Shown here in pieces: positions 55,506-64,000 of a stretch of DNA of 64,000 bases; the stretch's first letter is position 1; each line of letters opens with the position of its first letter. Where the stretch lies: contig NZ_CALSFU010000003.1 in NCBI RefSeq assembly GCF_943737005.1, forward strand, positions 124,001 to 188,000, written 5' to 3'. Source of the DNA: Achromobacter sp. Marseille-Q4962 (GTDB lineage Bacteria > Pseudomonadota > Gammaproteobacteria > Burkholderiales > Burkholderiaceae_B). The notes under the pieces are model-generated. The model did not search any database and was not told the origin of the DNA. It was given only the letters and a program-made list of their open reading frames with translations. A program made the position numbers and the translations under genes.

Positions 55506-56366
55506 TCAGGCCGGCTTGGCGCGGGACTCGCGCATGGTGCGCCAGACCGACAGCAGGCCGGCGGAAATGATCAGGGCCACGCCGGCCCAGGCCAGGCCGT
55601 CCAGGCGGTCGCCCCAGAAGCCCATGCCGATCAGGGCCGCGAAAATAATGGTGGAATACTGCAGCGCGGCCGTCAGCAGGGCCGAACCCAGGCCGAAGGC
55701 GCGGGTCATGGCGAGCTGGCCGAAGAGGCCGGCCACGCCCACGCCCAGCAGCGAACCGTATCCCGTCCAGTCGGACGTGCCCCAGCCCTCGAAGCCCAGG
55801 CCGACGCCGCTGGACACGCAGACGGCCACGGAGAAAAACAGCACGGTGCGCCATTCGGGTTCGCCGATACGGCCGAGCTGGCGGATCTGCATCATGGCGA
55901 TGGCGGACATGGCCCCCGCCCCCAGGCCGAGCAGGGCGGCCAGCCACTGGTCGCCGTTGATGCTGGGCCGCAGCACCGCGATCACCCCCAGGAACCCCAT
56001 GGCCACCGCGGCGATGCGCACCGGATCGCGCTGCGAGCCGCCCCAGCCGAGCATCCAGCAGGCGATGAAGAGCGGCGCGGTGTAGTTCAGGCTGGTGGCG
56101 GTGGCCAGCGGCAGGTGCGACAGCGCGAAGAACCCCAGCCACATGGACGTGACGCCCGACACGTTGCGCCAGATGTGCAGCCTCCAGCTCGTGGGCACGA
56201 TGGACTGGCGCGCCGCCCGCGCCCAGATCAGCAGCAGCACCACCGAGGGCAGCCCCCGGAACAGCACGACCTGGGGAAGCGAGGCGCCGTGCTCGGTGCC
56301 CAGCTTCACGAACGAGCCCATGATGGCGAACATGGCGGACGCCAGCAACATCCAGAGAGCCTGCAT
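55506..56366 (-). CDS. EamA-family (DMT) transporter
   Basis: A 286-residue inner-membrane protein with ten helices arranged as two EamA repeats: 'MLLASAMFAIMGSFVKLG', 'HLPLATATSLNYTAPLFIACW' (repeat 1), then 'AMSAIAMMQIRQLGRIGEPEWRTV' and 'ALLTAALQYSTIIFAALIGMGFWGD' (repeat 2). These usually export metabolites or amino acids. It precedes the sulfurtransferase gene on the same strand by 45 bases. The substrate is unknown. Confidence 0.9.
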   Translation of the reverse strand: MQALWMLLASAMFAIMGSFVKLGTEHGASLPQVVLFRGLPSVVLLLIWARAARQSIVPTSWRLHIWRNVSGVTSMWLGFFALSHLPLATATSLNYTAPLFIACWMLGWGGSQRDPVRIAAVAMGFLGVIAVLRPSINGDQWLAALLGLGAGAMSAIAMMQIRQLGRIGEPEWRTVLFFSVAVCVSSGVGLGFEGWGTSDWTGYGSLLGVGVAGLFGQLAMTRAFGLGSALLTAALQYSTIIFAALIGMGFWGDRLDGLAWAGVALIISAGLLSVWRTMRESRAKPA

Positions 56367-56560
56367 GGGATCTACGCTAGGGAGAAATGGGGGAAGGGAA
56401 ATCAGGGAAAGCGATACTATACTCTGCTCGCGCAGGGCGGCGCCGGCGGGCGGCAGGGGAACCGCGCAGCCGCCCTCCGGTCTCTAGCATCAGGCCCGGC
56501 CGCAGGCTCCGCGGGGCCGGGCCCGCCGGGACGAATCAGCTCGCAAAGGAACACAACTAC

Positions 56561-57442
56561 ATGAAACGCATCTTTCTCTTCATCATCACCAACCTCGCGG
56601 TCGTGCTGGTGCTGTCGGCCACGCTGCGCATCCTGGGGGTGGATCGCTACCTCACCGCCAACGGCCTGAACCTCCAGGCGCTGCTGGTGTTCTCGGCCGT
56701 GGTGGGCTTCACCGGCGCCATCATCTCGCTGCTCGTCAGCAAGCCCATGGCCAAATGGAGCACCGGCGCGCAGGTCATCGACCCGAACGCGCCGCGCAAC
56801 CAGCGCGAGGCCTGGCTGCTGGACACCGTGCACCAGCTGGCCGACAGGGCCGGCATCGGCCGCCCCGAGGTCGCCATCTACGAGGGCGCGCCCAACGCCT
56901 TCGCCACCGGCGCCTTCAAGAACGATGCGCTGGTGGCCGTGTCCACCGGGCTGCTCGAAAGCATGACCGAGGAAGAAGTGGCGGCCGTGCTGGGGCACGA
57001 AGTGGCGCACGTGGCCAATGGCGACATGGTCACCCTCACCCTCATCCAGGGCGTGGTCAACACCTTCGTGGTGTTCCTGGCCCGCGTGGTCGGCTACTTC
57101 ATCGACCGCGCCATCTTCAAGAACGAGCGCGGCGTGGGCCCCGGCTACTACGTCACCGTGCTGGTCTGTGAAATCATCTTCGGCATCCTGGCGTCCATCA
57201 TCGTGGCGTGGTTCTCGCGCCAGCGCGAGTACCGCGCCGACGCCGGCTCGGCCCACCTGATGGGCGCGCGCGAGCCCATGATGCGCGCGCTGGCCCGCCT
57301 GGGGGGCCTGGAGCCGGGCGACCTGCCCAAGTCTTTCGAGGCTTCCGGCATCACCGGCCGGGGCGGCATCGCCGCGCTGTTCGCCTCGCACCCGCCCATC
57401 CCCGCGCGCATCGCCGCGCTGCAGCACACCCGCATCGCCTGA
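56561..57442 (+). CDS. htpX: Membrane zinc protease HtpX
   Basis: A stress-induced metalloprotease that clears damaged membrane proteins. The 293-residue product has two N-terminal helices, the cytosolic catalytic motif '[12 protein letters not shown]' (HExxH), two further helices and a downstream Glu region '[15 protein letters not shown]'. The C-terminus '[15 protein letters not shown]' is also conserved. The frame is open upstream to 56387, but ATG 56561 ('[14 protein letters not shown]') with AAAGGA is correct. A TATACT sequence at 56418 may be its -10. A 16-bp U-less hairpin follows the stop. Confidence 0.96.
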   Translation: MKRIFLFIITNLAVVLVLSATLRILGVDRYLTANGLNLQALLVFSAVVGFTGAIISLLVSKPMAKWSTGAQVIDPNAPRNQREAWLLDTVHQLADRAGIGRPEVAIYEGAPNAFATGAFKNDALVAVSTGLLESMTEEEVAAVLGHEVAHVANGDMVTLTLIQGVVNTFVVFLARVVGYFIDRAIFKNERGVGPGYYVTVLVCEIIFGILASIIVAWFSRQREYRADAGSAHLMGAREPMMRALARLGGLEPGDLPKSFEASGITGRGGIAALFASHPPIPARIAALQHTRIA

Positions 57443-57458
57443 CGCGGCGCGCCGCGGG

Positions 57459-57494
57459 CAATGCAGAACGCCCCGCAAGGGGCGTTCTGCATTG
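57459..57494. terminator. U-less perfect hairpin between convergent htpX and sdaA
   Basis: A perfect 16-bp stem (57459-57474 with 57479-57494, CAATGCAGAACGCCCC and complement) and GCAA tetraloop, 17 bases after htpX and 27 from sdaA. No T-run follows on either strand. Confidence 0.55.
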
Positions 57495-57520
57495 AAGGAG
57501 TCGAGGCGGCCGCGGCCGCC

Positions 57521-58912
57521 TCAGCACTCCACGATGTTCACCGCCAGCCCGCCGCGGGCGGTTTCCTTGTACTTGGTTTTCATGTCGGCCCCGGTTTCGC
57601 GCATGGTCTTGATGACGGAATCGAGCGACACGTAGTGCTGGCCGTCGCCGCGCAGCGCCATGCGCGCGGCGTTCACCGCCTTGATCGAGGCCATGGCGTT
57701 GCGCTCGATACAGGGGATCTGCACCAGCCCGCCCACCGGGTCGCAGGTCAGGCCGAGGTTGTGCTCCATGCCGATCTCCGCCGCGTTCTCGACCTGCTCC
57801 ACGCTGGCGCCGAGCACGGCCGCCAGCCCGCCGGCGGCCATGGAACAGGCCACGCCCACCTCGCCCTGGCAGCCAACCTCCGCGCCGGAGATCGAGGCGT
57901 TGTACTTGTACAGCAGGCCGATGGCCGCGGCCGTCAGCAGGAACTCCCTCACGCCCGCCAAGCTGGCGCCCGGCACGAAACGGTCGTAGTAGTGCAGCAC
58001 GGCGGGGATGATGCCCGCCGCCCCGTTGGTGGGCGCCGTGACCACCCTGCCTCCGGCCGCGTTCTCTTCATTGACGGCGATGGCGTAGAGGTTCACCCAG
58101 TCCATGACCGACAGCGGATCCGACAGCGTGCGCTCGGCCCGCTGGGTCAGGTTGCGGTACAGCTCCGGAGCGCGGCGGCGCACCCGCAACGGCCCGGGCA
58201 GCTCGCCGTCGGCCTCGGGGTGGCCGATGCCGCAGCCGCGCGCCACGCAGTCCTGCATGACCCGCCAGATCCGGTCCAGGCCCTCGTTCACCTCCGCTTC
58301 GGTGCGCCAGGTCAGTTCGTTGCGCAGCATGAGCCGGGCCACGGACAGGCCGCTCTCGCGGCACATGGCGAGCAGCTCGCGGCCCGTGCGAAACGGATAG
58401 GGCAACTGGTCGTGCGCCGCGATGACCTGGGCATTGGCCGCGCCCGCCGTGACCACGAAGCCGCCGCCCACCGACAGGTAGCGCGATTCGCGCAGCGGCG
58501 CGCCGTCCGCATCGAAGGCGTGGAATTTCATGCCGTTGGGATGCTCGGCCAGCGCCTCGCGGCGGTAGAACAGCAGATGTTCCTTTTCCACGAAAAGCAC
58601 CGGGTGGCGGCCCAGCAGCGGCAACTGCCGGCTGGCCCGCACCGAGGCCAGCATGCCGGCGATGGCGGAAGGATCGACGGTGTCGGGCGCCTCGCCCATC
58701 AGGCCGAGCAGCACGCCCTTGTCGGTGCCATGGCCCTTGCCGGTGGCGCCCAGCGAGCCGTACAGCTCGGCGCGCACGGAGGCCACGCGCGGCATCAGGC
58801 CGTCGCGCTCCAGGCCCTGGGCGAACAGCAGGGCCGCCCGCATCGGCCCCACGGTATGGGAACTGGACGGACCGATGCCTATTTTGAACAGATCGAATAC
58901 GGATACAGCCAC
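57521..58912 (-). CDS. sdaA: L-serine ammonia-lyase (iron-sulfur)
   Basis: Deaminates L-serine to pyruvate and ammonia. The 463-residue product starts '[24 protein letters not shown]', the conserved beta-domain opening. The alpha domain carries the 4Fe-4S Cys in '[18 protein letters not shown]' and '[19 protein letters not shown]', plus '[18 protein letters not shown]'. The start is GTG 58912, with GGAGCG a few bases before it. Upstream codons in the same frame to 59077 are Pro/Arg-rich and unlikely. It is monocistronic and divergent from the cotransporter gene. Confidence 0.95.
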   Translation of the reverse strand: MAVSVFDLFKIGIGPSSSHTVGPMRAALLFAQGLERDGLMPRVASVRAELYGSLGATGKGHGTDKGVLLGLMGEAPDTVDPSAIAGMLASVRASRQLPLLGRHPVLFVEKEHLLFYRREALAEHPNGMKFHAFDADGAPLRESRYLSVGGGFVVTAGAANAQVIAAHDQLPYPFRTGRELLAMCRESGLSVARLMLRNELTWRTEAEVNEGLDRIWRVMQDCVARGCGIGHPEADGELPGPLRVRRRAPELYRNLTQRAERTLSDPLSVMDWVNLYAIAVNEENAAGGRVVTAPTNGAAGIIPAVLHYYDRFVPGASLAGVREFLLTAAAIGLLYKYNASISGAEVGCQGEVGVACSMAAGGLAAVLGASVEQVENAAEIGMEHNLGLTCDPVGGLVQIPCIERNAMASIKAVNAARMALRGDGQHYVSLDSVIKTMRETGADMKTKYKETARGGLAVNIVEC

Positions 58913-59129
58913 TTGGCGCTCCAGGAACAAGGCCAATTTACACCCGTCCGAGCAGCGGACGGCAGACGCGGCAATGATACGCGCAACGCCGGCCGGGCCG
59001 CGACGGGGCGCCCCGGGCCGGCGTATGCTTGCCGGAGGCGGTCCGCCGGGACCGGTTTCCCAGCCCCGCTCAAGCATGCGATCATTACAGAATTATTTCT
59101 TGTCATAAAAAGAACGGAAAAGCCACCGG

Positions 59130-60791
59130 ATGTCTGGACTCATCACCCTGCTGGATTTCGCCGGCTACGTCGCCCTCCTGCTCTGGGGCGTGCATATGGT
59201 GCAGACCGGCGTACAGCGGGCCTTCGGCGCCGCCCTGGGCGCCGCGCTGGGCCGCGCCCTGGGCACGCGCCTGCGGGCCTTCGCCGCCGGCCTCGGCATC
59301 ACCGCCGCGCTGCAGAGCAGCACCGCTACCGGCCTCATGATCACCGGCTTCGCCGCGGGCGGCGTGGTGGGCCTGGTGCCCGCCCTGGCCGCCATGCTGG
59401 GCGCCAACGTGGGCACGACCCTCATCGTGCAGCTCCTGTCCTTCGATCTGACGGCCCTGGCGCCCATCCTCATCCTGGTGGGCGTGTGGATGTTCCGCCG
59501 CTACCCGCCGGGCCGCACGCGCGACCTGGGCCGGGTATTCATCGGGCTGGGCCTGCTGCTGCTGTCGCTGCACCAGCTCGTGGGCCTCTTCGAACCGTTC
59601 CAGAACGCCCCCATGCTGGCCATGATGCTGGACGCCCTGGCGACCCAGCCGGTGGCGGCGGTGCTGCTCTCGGCGGCGTTCACCTGGGCCGCGCATTCGA
59701 GCGTGGCCGTGGTGGTGCTGGTGATGTCGCTGGCCTCGCACCACATGGTGGCGCCGCACGTGGCCTTCGCGCTGGTGCTGGGCGCCAACCTGGGAACCGC
59801 CATCAACCCCATGATCGAAGGCGTCACGGGCGACGACCCGGCCGCCCGCCGGCTGCCGCTGGGCAACCTGCTGACCCGCATCGTCGGCGTGCTGGCCGGC
59901 CTGCTCGTGCTGCCCTGGCTGCAGCCCATGATGAGCGAGCTGACCAGCGAGCCGGCGCGGGCCGTGGCCAATTTCCACACGCTGTTCAACGCCCTCATCG
60001 CACTGGTGTTCCTGCCGCTGCTCACGCCCTACGCGGCCTTGCTGACGCGCTGGCTGCCCAAGCGCGCCGATCCCAACGACCCGTCGCGTCCGCAGTACCT
60101 GGACGAATGGGCGCACGACGTGCCGGCGGTGGCGCTGGGCAACGCCGCGCGCGAGGCCCTGCGCATGGCCGACATGCTGCAGACGCTGCTGCTCTATGCG
60201 CGCGCCGGTTTCAAGCGCGACAACCGGCACCGCATGGTGCAGGCCCGCCAGCTCGACGCGGCGCTGGACAAGCTGGAAAACGCCATCACGACCTACCTGG
60301 CCACCCTGGACCAGGAAAACATGACCCGCGAAGACCAGCAGCGCCTGGACGACATCCTGGCCTTTGCGAGCAACATCGGCCATGCCGGCGACATCGCGCA
60401 CCATGGTCTGCTCAGCCATATCGCCAAGCTGCGCAAGCAGGGCTGGGTGCTCTCGCCCGAACAGCGCGCCAGCCTGGACGAGACGCTGGGCGAGCTCATC
60501 GCCAACCAGCGCCAGGCCGCCGCCCTCTTCGTGAACGACGACCTGCGCCAGGCGCGCGCGCTGGCCGGCGAGAAGTCGCGCTTCCGGGCCATCGAGAGCC
60601 AGGCGGCCGAAGCGCACCTGCAAAAGATCAAGTCCGGGCAGGTGGACGCGGCCGAGGTCGGCGCGCTGTACCTGGACATCCTGCGCGACATGAAGGGCAT
60701 CAATTCGCACCTCGTGGGGGCATCGGCCTACCCCCTGCTCGCCCGCCACGGCGAACTGCTGCCGAGCCGCCTGCGCGAAGCGGACAACTGA
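59130..60791 (+). CDS. Na/Pi-cotransporter family protein with PhoU-like domain
   Basis: A 553-residue protein with two Na/Pi-cotransporter repeats. Each has the QSST motif or its variant: 'GLGITAALQSSTATGLMITGFAAGG' in the first and 'AFTWAAHSSVAVVVLVMSLAS' in the second. 'LGANVGTTLIVQLLS' and 'LGANLGTAINPMIEG' follow these. The last 200 residues are helical and PhoU-like ('MADMLQTLLLYARAGFK', 'LDKLENAITTYLATLDQENM'). It is probably a sodium-coupled phosphate transporter. The start at 59130 has only a weak purine-rich site. Confidence 0.92.
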   Translation: MSGLITLLDFAGYVALLLWGVHMVQTGVQRAFGAALGAALGRALGTRLRAFAAGLGITAALQSSTATGLMITGFAAGGVVGLVPALAAMLGANVGTTLIVQLLSFDLTALAPILILVGVWMFRRYPPGRTRDLGRVFIGLGLLLLSLHQLVGLFEPFQNAPMLAMMLDALATQPVAAVLLSAAFTWAAHSSVAVVVLVMSLASHHMVAPHVAFALVLGANLGTAINPMIEGVTGDDPAARRLPLGNLLTRIVGVLAGLLVLPWLQPMMSELTSEPARAVANFHTLFNALIALVFLPLLTPYAALLTRWLPKRADPNDPSRPQYLDEWAHDVPAVALGNAAREALRMADMLQTLLLYARAGFKRDNRHRMVQARQLDAALDKLENAITTYLATLDQENMTREDQQRLDDILAFASNIGHAGDIAHHGLLSHIAKLRKQGWVLSPEQRASLDETLGELIANQRQAAALFVNDDLRQARALAGEKSRFRAIESQAAEAHLQKIKSGQVDAAEVGALYLDILRDMKGINSHLVGASAYPLLARHGELLPSRLREADN

Positions 60792-60818
60792 TCGCCGGCG
60801 CGGCGCCGGCCCTCCCGG

Positions 60819-61607
60819 CTACAGGTAGCGCTTGAACCAGGCCAGCATCCGGCTCCAGCCGTCCTCGGCCGCCTCGCGCCGGTAGCTGGCGCGGTAGTCG
60901 GCCAGGAAGGCGTGGTCGGCCTCGGGATACACGATGATCTCCGACTGCCGGGCGGCCTCGTTGCCCTGCGCGAGCTTGCGCTTCATGGTTTCGACGTCGG
61001 CCAGCGGAATGCTCGCGTCCTTGCCGCCGTACAGGCCCAGGACCGGGCCGTGCAGCTCGTCGACCACGTCCAGCGCGAAACGCTTGATGAGCGGCCCGTG
61101 GCCGACGGCCAGCTTGCCATACCAGGCCACGCCCGCCTTCACGGCCGGATTGTGGGCGGCGTACATCCAGGTGATGCGGCCGCCCCAACAGAAGCCCGTG
61201 ACGCCCACGCGCCGCGCGTCTCCGCCGTGCCCGGCCGCCCAGGCCACGCAGGCGTCGAGATCCGAAAACACCTGTTCGTCCGGCACCTTGCTGACCAGTT
61301 CGGCGATGAGCCTGGGAATGTCGGTATAGGCCGAGGCATCGCCCTGGCGCTCGTACAGGTTGGCCGACACGGCCAGGTAGCCCGCCTTGGCCACGCGCCG
61401 GCACAGATCCTTGATGTGCTCGTGCACGCCGAAGATTTCCTGCACCACCAGCACGATGGGCAGTTCGCTCTGCCCCTGCGGCGCGGCATAGTAGGCCGAA
61501 ATGGCGCCGTCGGCGACGGGGAGCGCGAAGTCTCCGTGCGCCAGCCCTTCGGCATCCGTGTGTATGGCAGTGGGCGCGACCTGGCCCGCGGCGGCGGAAA
61601 AACTCAT
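60819..61607 (-). CDS. Dienelactone hydrolase family protein
   Basis: A 262-residue alpha/beta hydrolase. The nucleophile Cys is in 'VGVTGFCWGGRITW'; the catalytic Asp lies near 'GLYGGKDASIPL' and the His in 'YPEADHAFLADYR'. The N-terminal 'PIVLVVQEIFGVHEHIKDLCRRVAKAGY' is characteristic of carboxymethylenebutenolidase relatives. AGGAG precedes ATG 61607; an upstream codon at 61652 is less likely. No aromatic-degradation genes are adjacent, so the substrate is open. Confidence 0.92.
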   Translation of the reverse strand: MSFSAAAGQVAPTAIHTDAEGLAHGDFALPVADGAISAYYAAPQGQSELPIVLVVQEIFGVHEHIKDLCRRVAKAGYLAVSANLYERQGDASAYTDIPRLIAELVSKVPDEQVFSDLDACVAWAAGHGGDARRVGVTGFCWGGRITWMYAAHNPAVKAGVAWYGKLAVGHGPLIKRFALDVVDELHGPVLGLYGGKDASIPLADVETMKRKLAQGNEAARQSEIIVYPEADHAFLADYRASYRREAAEDGWSRMLAWFKRYL

Positions 61608-61718
61608 GGCGTACTCCTGTAGGAATGACACTGGCGCCGGCCGCCCGCGCATGCCGCCTTGGCGGCCGCGCGGGCGGTGCGGCGAAACGCCCGGGACGCT
61701 TTCCGAACCGCCGCCGGT

Positions 61719-62555
61719 TCAGTGCATGTGCACGTGGCCGGCCGGCTCGTCCGCATGCACGGCCTCGCCGTGGGCGTGGCCATGGTGCATCAGCGTGGTG
61801 ACGCTGTAGATCAGCGCCACGCCCACGCCCACGAGCAGCAGTTGCGGAATGGCGTCCGCGAGGGATATGCGTTCGTGCATCTGCGGGATCAGGTCGGCCA
61901 CCGAGATGTACAGGAAGCTGCTGGCGGCAACCACCAGCACGTACGGCACCCATCCCTGCGCCTGCTGCAGCACGAAGACTCCTATTATGCCTCCCACGGC
62001 TGAACACAGGCTGGAGAAGAGGATGAGCGAGAAAGCGCGCCGGCGCGCCAGCCCGGCGTTGATGAGCACCACGAAGTCGCCCAGCTTGTGCGGCACTTCG
62101 TGGACGATGATGGACGCCGCCGTCAGCACGCCCAGCACGGGATCGGTCAGGAAAGCCGCCGCGACCAGCACGCCGTCGCACAGGTTGTGCAGCGAACTGC
62201 CGATGAGGATGAGCACGCCGCCGCGCCCCGCTTCGTGGCGGTCGTGGCCCTTGTGGTGATGGTGCCCGTCGCCTTCATGGTGATGGCTGTGGCGCAGCAG
62301 CGCGATCTTCTCCAACACGAAAAAGCCGATGAGCGACGCCAGCATCAGTCCGAAGAAGACGTGCGCGTCGGCGGCGTCGGACTCGAAAGCCTCGGGCAGC
62401 AGGTGCAGCAGGGCCACCGACAGCAGCACGCCGACGGACAGGCTCACCATGTGGTGCAGATACTTGGCGAACACCTTGTAGGCCAGCCAGTGGGCGACGA
62501 GCACGGCGATGAGGCCGCCGGCGACGGTGGCAAGTAGGACCCAGATGAGGAGCAT
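61719..62555 (-). CDS. ZIP-family metal transporter
   Basis: A 278-residue transporter of the ZIP family, moving zinc or related ions into the cytoplasm. Eight helices are visible, with a His-rich cytoplasmic loop near residues 88-110 ('HSHHHEGDGHHHH') and the metal-site helices 'GSSLHNLCDGVLVAAAF' and 'SIIVHEVPHKLGDFVVLINAG'. A His-rich C-terminus ('MHHGHAHGEAVHADEPAGH') is also present. A dyad resembling a Zur box overlaps its TATAAT element about 45 bases upstream. Confidence 0.94.
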   Translation of the reverse strand: MLLIWVLLATVAGGLIAVLVAHWLAYKVFAKYLHHMVSLSVGVLLSVALLHLLPEAFESDAADAHVFFGLMLASLIGFFVLEKIALLRHSHHHEGDGHHHHKGHDRHEAGRGGVLILIGSSLHNLCDGVLVAAAFLTDPVLGVLTAASIIVHEVPHKLGDFVVLINAGLARRRAFSLILFSSLCSAVGGIIGVFVLQQAQGWVPYVLVVAASSFLYISVADLIPQMHERISLADAIPQLLLVGVGVALIYSVTTLMHHGHAHGEAVHADEPAGHVHMH

Positions 62556-62594
62556 GGAGAAAAGCCCGGAAAAAAGGCGCAGGAGGCGGAAAGC

Positions 62595-62612
62595 GCAACA
62601 TTATATTGTTGC
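62595..62612 (-). promoter_or_regulatory. Zur-like operator over the ZIP gene promoter
   Basis: GCAACA-TTATAT-TGTTGC is a perfect six-base dyad around an AT centre. Read on the minus strand the centre supplies an exact TATAAT -10 for the ZIP gene. This is the form and placement expected for a Fur-superfamily (Zur) repressor site on a zinc uptake gene. Confidence 0.6.
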
Positions 62613-62637
62613 AGCCCCCAAAAGCGGAAATGGCCGG

Positions 62638-62680
62638 GCGCCGGGGCCGTTCCTCCGCCCCGGAGGAACGGCCCCGGCGC
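62638..62680 (-). terminator. Perfect 19-bp hairpin at the polA 3' end
   Basis: Arms at 62638-62656 and 62662-62680 (GCGCCGGGGCCGTTCCTCC and complement), 5-base loop, starting 5 bases after the polA stop. No T-run follows on the minus strand. Confidence 0.6.
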
Positions 62681-62684
62681 CCGC

Positions 62685-64000
62685 TCAGTGGGCCTGCTCC
62701 CAGTTCTTGCCGGCTCCCACCTCGGCCACCAGCGGCACCCGCAGCGTGGCCACGCCGCACATGAGGCGCGGCAGGGCTTCGCGCACCAGGGTCAGCTCTT
62801 CGTCGGGCGTCTCCAGCACGAGTTCGTCGTGCACCTGCATGATCATGCGCGTCTGCAGCCGCTCGGCCTCGATCCAGTCCTGCACGGCCACCATGGCCAT
62901 CTTGATGAGATCGGCCGCGGTTCCCTGCATGGGCGCATTGATGGCGGCGCGCTCGGCTGCCTGGCGGCGGGGGCCGGAAGCGCCGCGGATCTCCGGCAAT
63001 TGCAGCCGGCGGCCGAACACGGTTTCCACGTAGCCCTGTTCGCGGGCCAGGCGCCGGGTATTTTCCATGTACATGGCCACGCCCGGATAGCGGGCGAAGT
63101 AGCGGTCGATGTACTGCTGCGCCGCATCGCGGGTGATGCCCAGGTTCGACGCCAGCCCGAACACGCCCATGCCGTAGATCAGGCCGAAGTTGATGGCCTT
63201 GGCGGCGCGGCGCTGCTCGGCGGTCACCTGGGCCAGCGGAATGCCGAACACCTCCGAGGCGGTGGCGCGGTGGATGTCTTCGCCGGCCGCGAAGGCCCGC
63301 TGCAGGTTCTGGTCGTCGGAAACATGCGCCATGATGCGCAGCTCGATCTGCGAATAGTCGGCCGACAGCAGCAGTCCGCGCTCGGCGATGAAAGCCTCGC
63401 GCACGCGCCTGCCGGCCTCGGTGCGCACGGGAATGTTCTGCAGGTTCGGGTCGGACGAGGCGAGCCGCCCGGTGATGACGGCCGCCTGCGAATAATGCGT
63501 GTGCACCCTGCCCGTGGCCGGGTTGATCATGCGCGGCAGCTTGTCGGTATAGGTGGACTTGAGCTTGGACAGCCCGCGGTAGTCGAGCAGCACCTGCGGC
63601 AGGGGGTAGTCCTGCGCCAGCTTGCTCAACACCTCTTCGTCGGTGGACGGCGCACCGCCGGCGGTCTTGCGCACCACCGGCAGCTGCATGCGGCCGAACA
63701 GGATCTCGCCCAGTTGCTTGGGCGAATTCAGGTTGAAGGGCTGCCCGGCGAGTTCGTAGGCCTTCTGCTCGAGCTGCAGCATTTCCTGGCCCAGCTTGTG
63801 GCTCTGGCGCGCCAGCTCTTCGGCGTCCACCTTGACGCCGTTGCGCTCCATCGTGGTCAGCACCGCGGAAACCTGCATCTCCAGCCGGTAGATGCGGTCC
63901 AGACCGGCATCGGCCGCCACCTGCGGGCGCAGCGCCTGGTGCAGCTGGAGCGTGAAATCGGCGTCCTCGGCCGCATAGTGCCCGGCTTTTTCCACCGCCA
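62685..64000 (-). CDS. polA: DNA polymerase I (partial, cut by window end)
   Basis: The C-terminal 438 or so residues of Pol I; the 5' part lies beyond the window. The segment begins in the last motif of the 3'-5' exonuclease domain ('YAAEDADFTLQLHQAL'). The whole polymerase domain follows: motif A 'LLSADYSQIELRIMAHVS', motif B 'RRAAKAINFGLIYGMGVFGLA' and motif C 'IMQVHDELVLETPDEEL'. The thumb and palm sequence 'TGRLASSDPNLQNIPVRTEAGR' is also clear. A perfect hairpin follows the stop. Confidence 0.97.
   Translation of the reverse strand, partial: AVEKAGHYAAEDADFTLQLHQALRPQVAADAGLDRIYRLEMQVSAVLTTMERNGVKVDAEELARQSHKLGQEMLQLEQKAYELAGQPFNLNSPKQLGEILFGRMQLPVVRKTAGGAPSTDEEVLSKLAQDYPLPQVLLDYRGLSKLKSTYTDKLPRMINPATGRVHTHYSQAAVITGRLASSDPNLQNIPVRTEAGRRVREAFIAERGLLLSADYSQIELRIMAHVSDDQNLQRAFAAGEDIHRATASEVFGIPLAQVTAEQRRAAKAINFGLIYGMGVFGLASNLGITRDAAQQYIDRYFARYPGVAMYMENTRRLAREQGYVETVFGRRLQLPEIRGASGPRRQAAERAAINAPMQGTAADLIKMAMVAVQDWIEAERLQTRMIMQVHDELVLETPDEELTLVREALPRLMCGVATLRVPLVAEVGAGKNWEQAH

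Noticed and set aside
57461-60835. 1124-codon plus-strand ORF across sdaA and the cotransporter gene
   Set aside because: It runs antisense to sdaA and out of frame with the cotransporter; no domain is recognisable.

Overview
The window is about 64 kb of GC-rich bacterial chromosome, dense with genes and with no visible insertion sequence, prophage or CRISPR array. Gene content and order point to a betaproteobacterium of the Alcaligenaceae, most likely Bordetella or a close relative (Achromobacter is the main alternative). The evidence is a Bug-family solute-binding protein, a globin-coupled diguanylate cyclase like Bordetella BpeGReg, the rpsF-priB-rpsR-rplI block, a long-form PyrB, and the xseB-ispA-dxs operon.

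Region 1 (1-13 kb) is mostly on the minus strand: haem synthesis (hemC-hemD-hemX), two TerC-family membrane proteins, sucCD, and metE with its divergent regulator metR, then recA-recX behind a LexA-type box. Region 2 (13-24 kb) has a TctD/TctE-like two-component pair, an MHS-family transporter, an orphan structured RNA candidate, rdgC, a haem-globin diguanylate cyclase, pyrB with an extra N-terminal domain, and small envelope proteins including an entericidin-like lipoprotein missed by simple ORF calling. Region 3 (24-33.8 kb) is a patchwork of small unknown genes, a flavoprotein, initiator tRNA-fMet, a MocR-type regulator, a DedA protein, an Lrp-type regulator, a PdxA-family dehydrogenase and a bile-acid-symporter-like protein.

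Region 4 (33.8-42.2 kb, minus strand) is housekeeping: a kinase-like gene coupled to dnaB, the ribosomal block, folE2, and dxs-ispA-xseB. Region 5 (42.2-46.8 kb) holds an IclR regulator divergent from a Bug-type binding protein, an acyltransferase, and a Rieske oxygenase. Region 6 (46.9-54.6 kb) is the most distinctive part: a 2-aminoethylphosphonate (AEP) cluster with an ATPase, a two-domain permease, phosphonoacetaldehyde hydrolase (PhnX), a binding protein and an FAD amine oxidoreductase, facing a LysR regulator and a PhnZ-like HD oxygenase. No PhnW transaminase is present, so the FAD enzyme is the likely entry step. Region 7 (54.6-64 kb) has a sulfurtransferase, an EamA exporter, htpX, sdaA, a Na/phosphate cotransporter, a dienelactone hydrolase, a ZIP metal transporter with a Zur-like operator, and the 3' part of polA.

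Recurring features are tight translational coupling (hemC/hemD, terC/small ORF, kinase/dnaB, MocR/DedA) and many perfect GC-rich hairpins at gene ends, often between convergent genes and often lacking the U-tract of a classical terminator. All functional calls rest on reading the sequence and on family knowledge; no database search was run.
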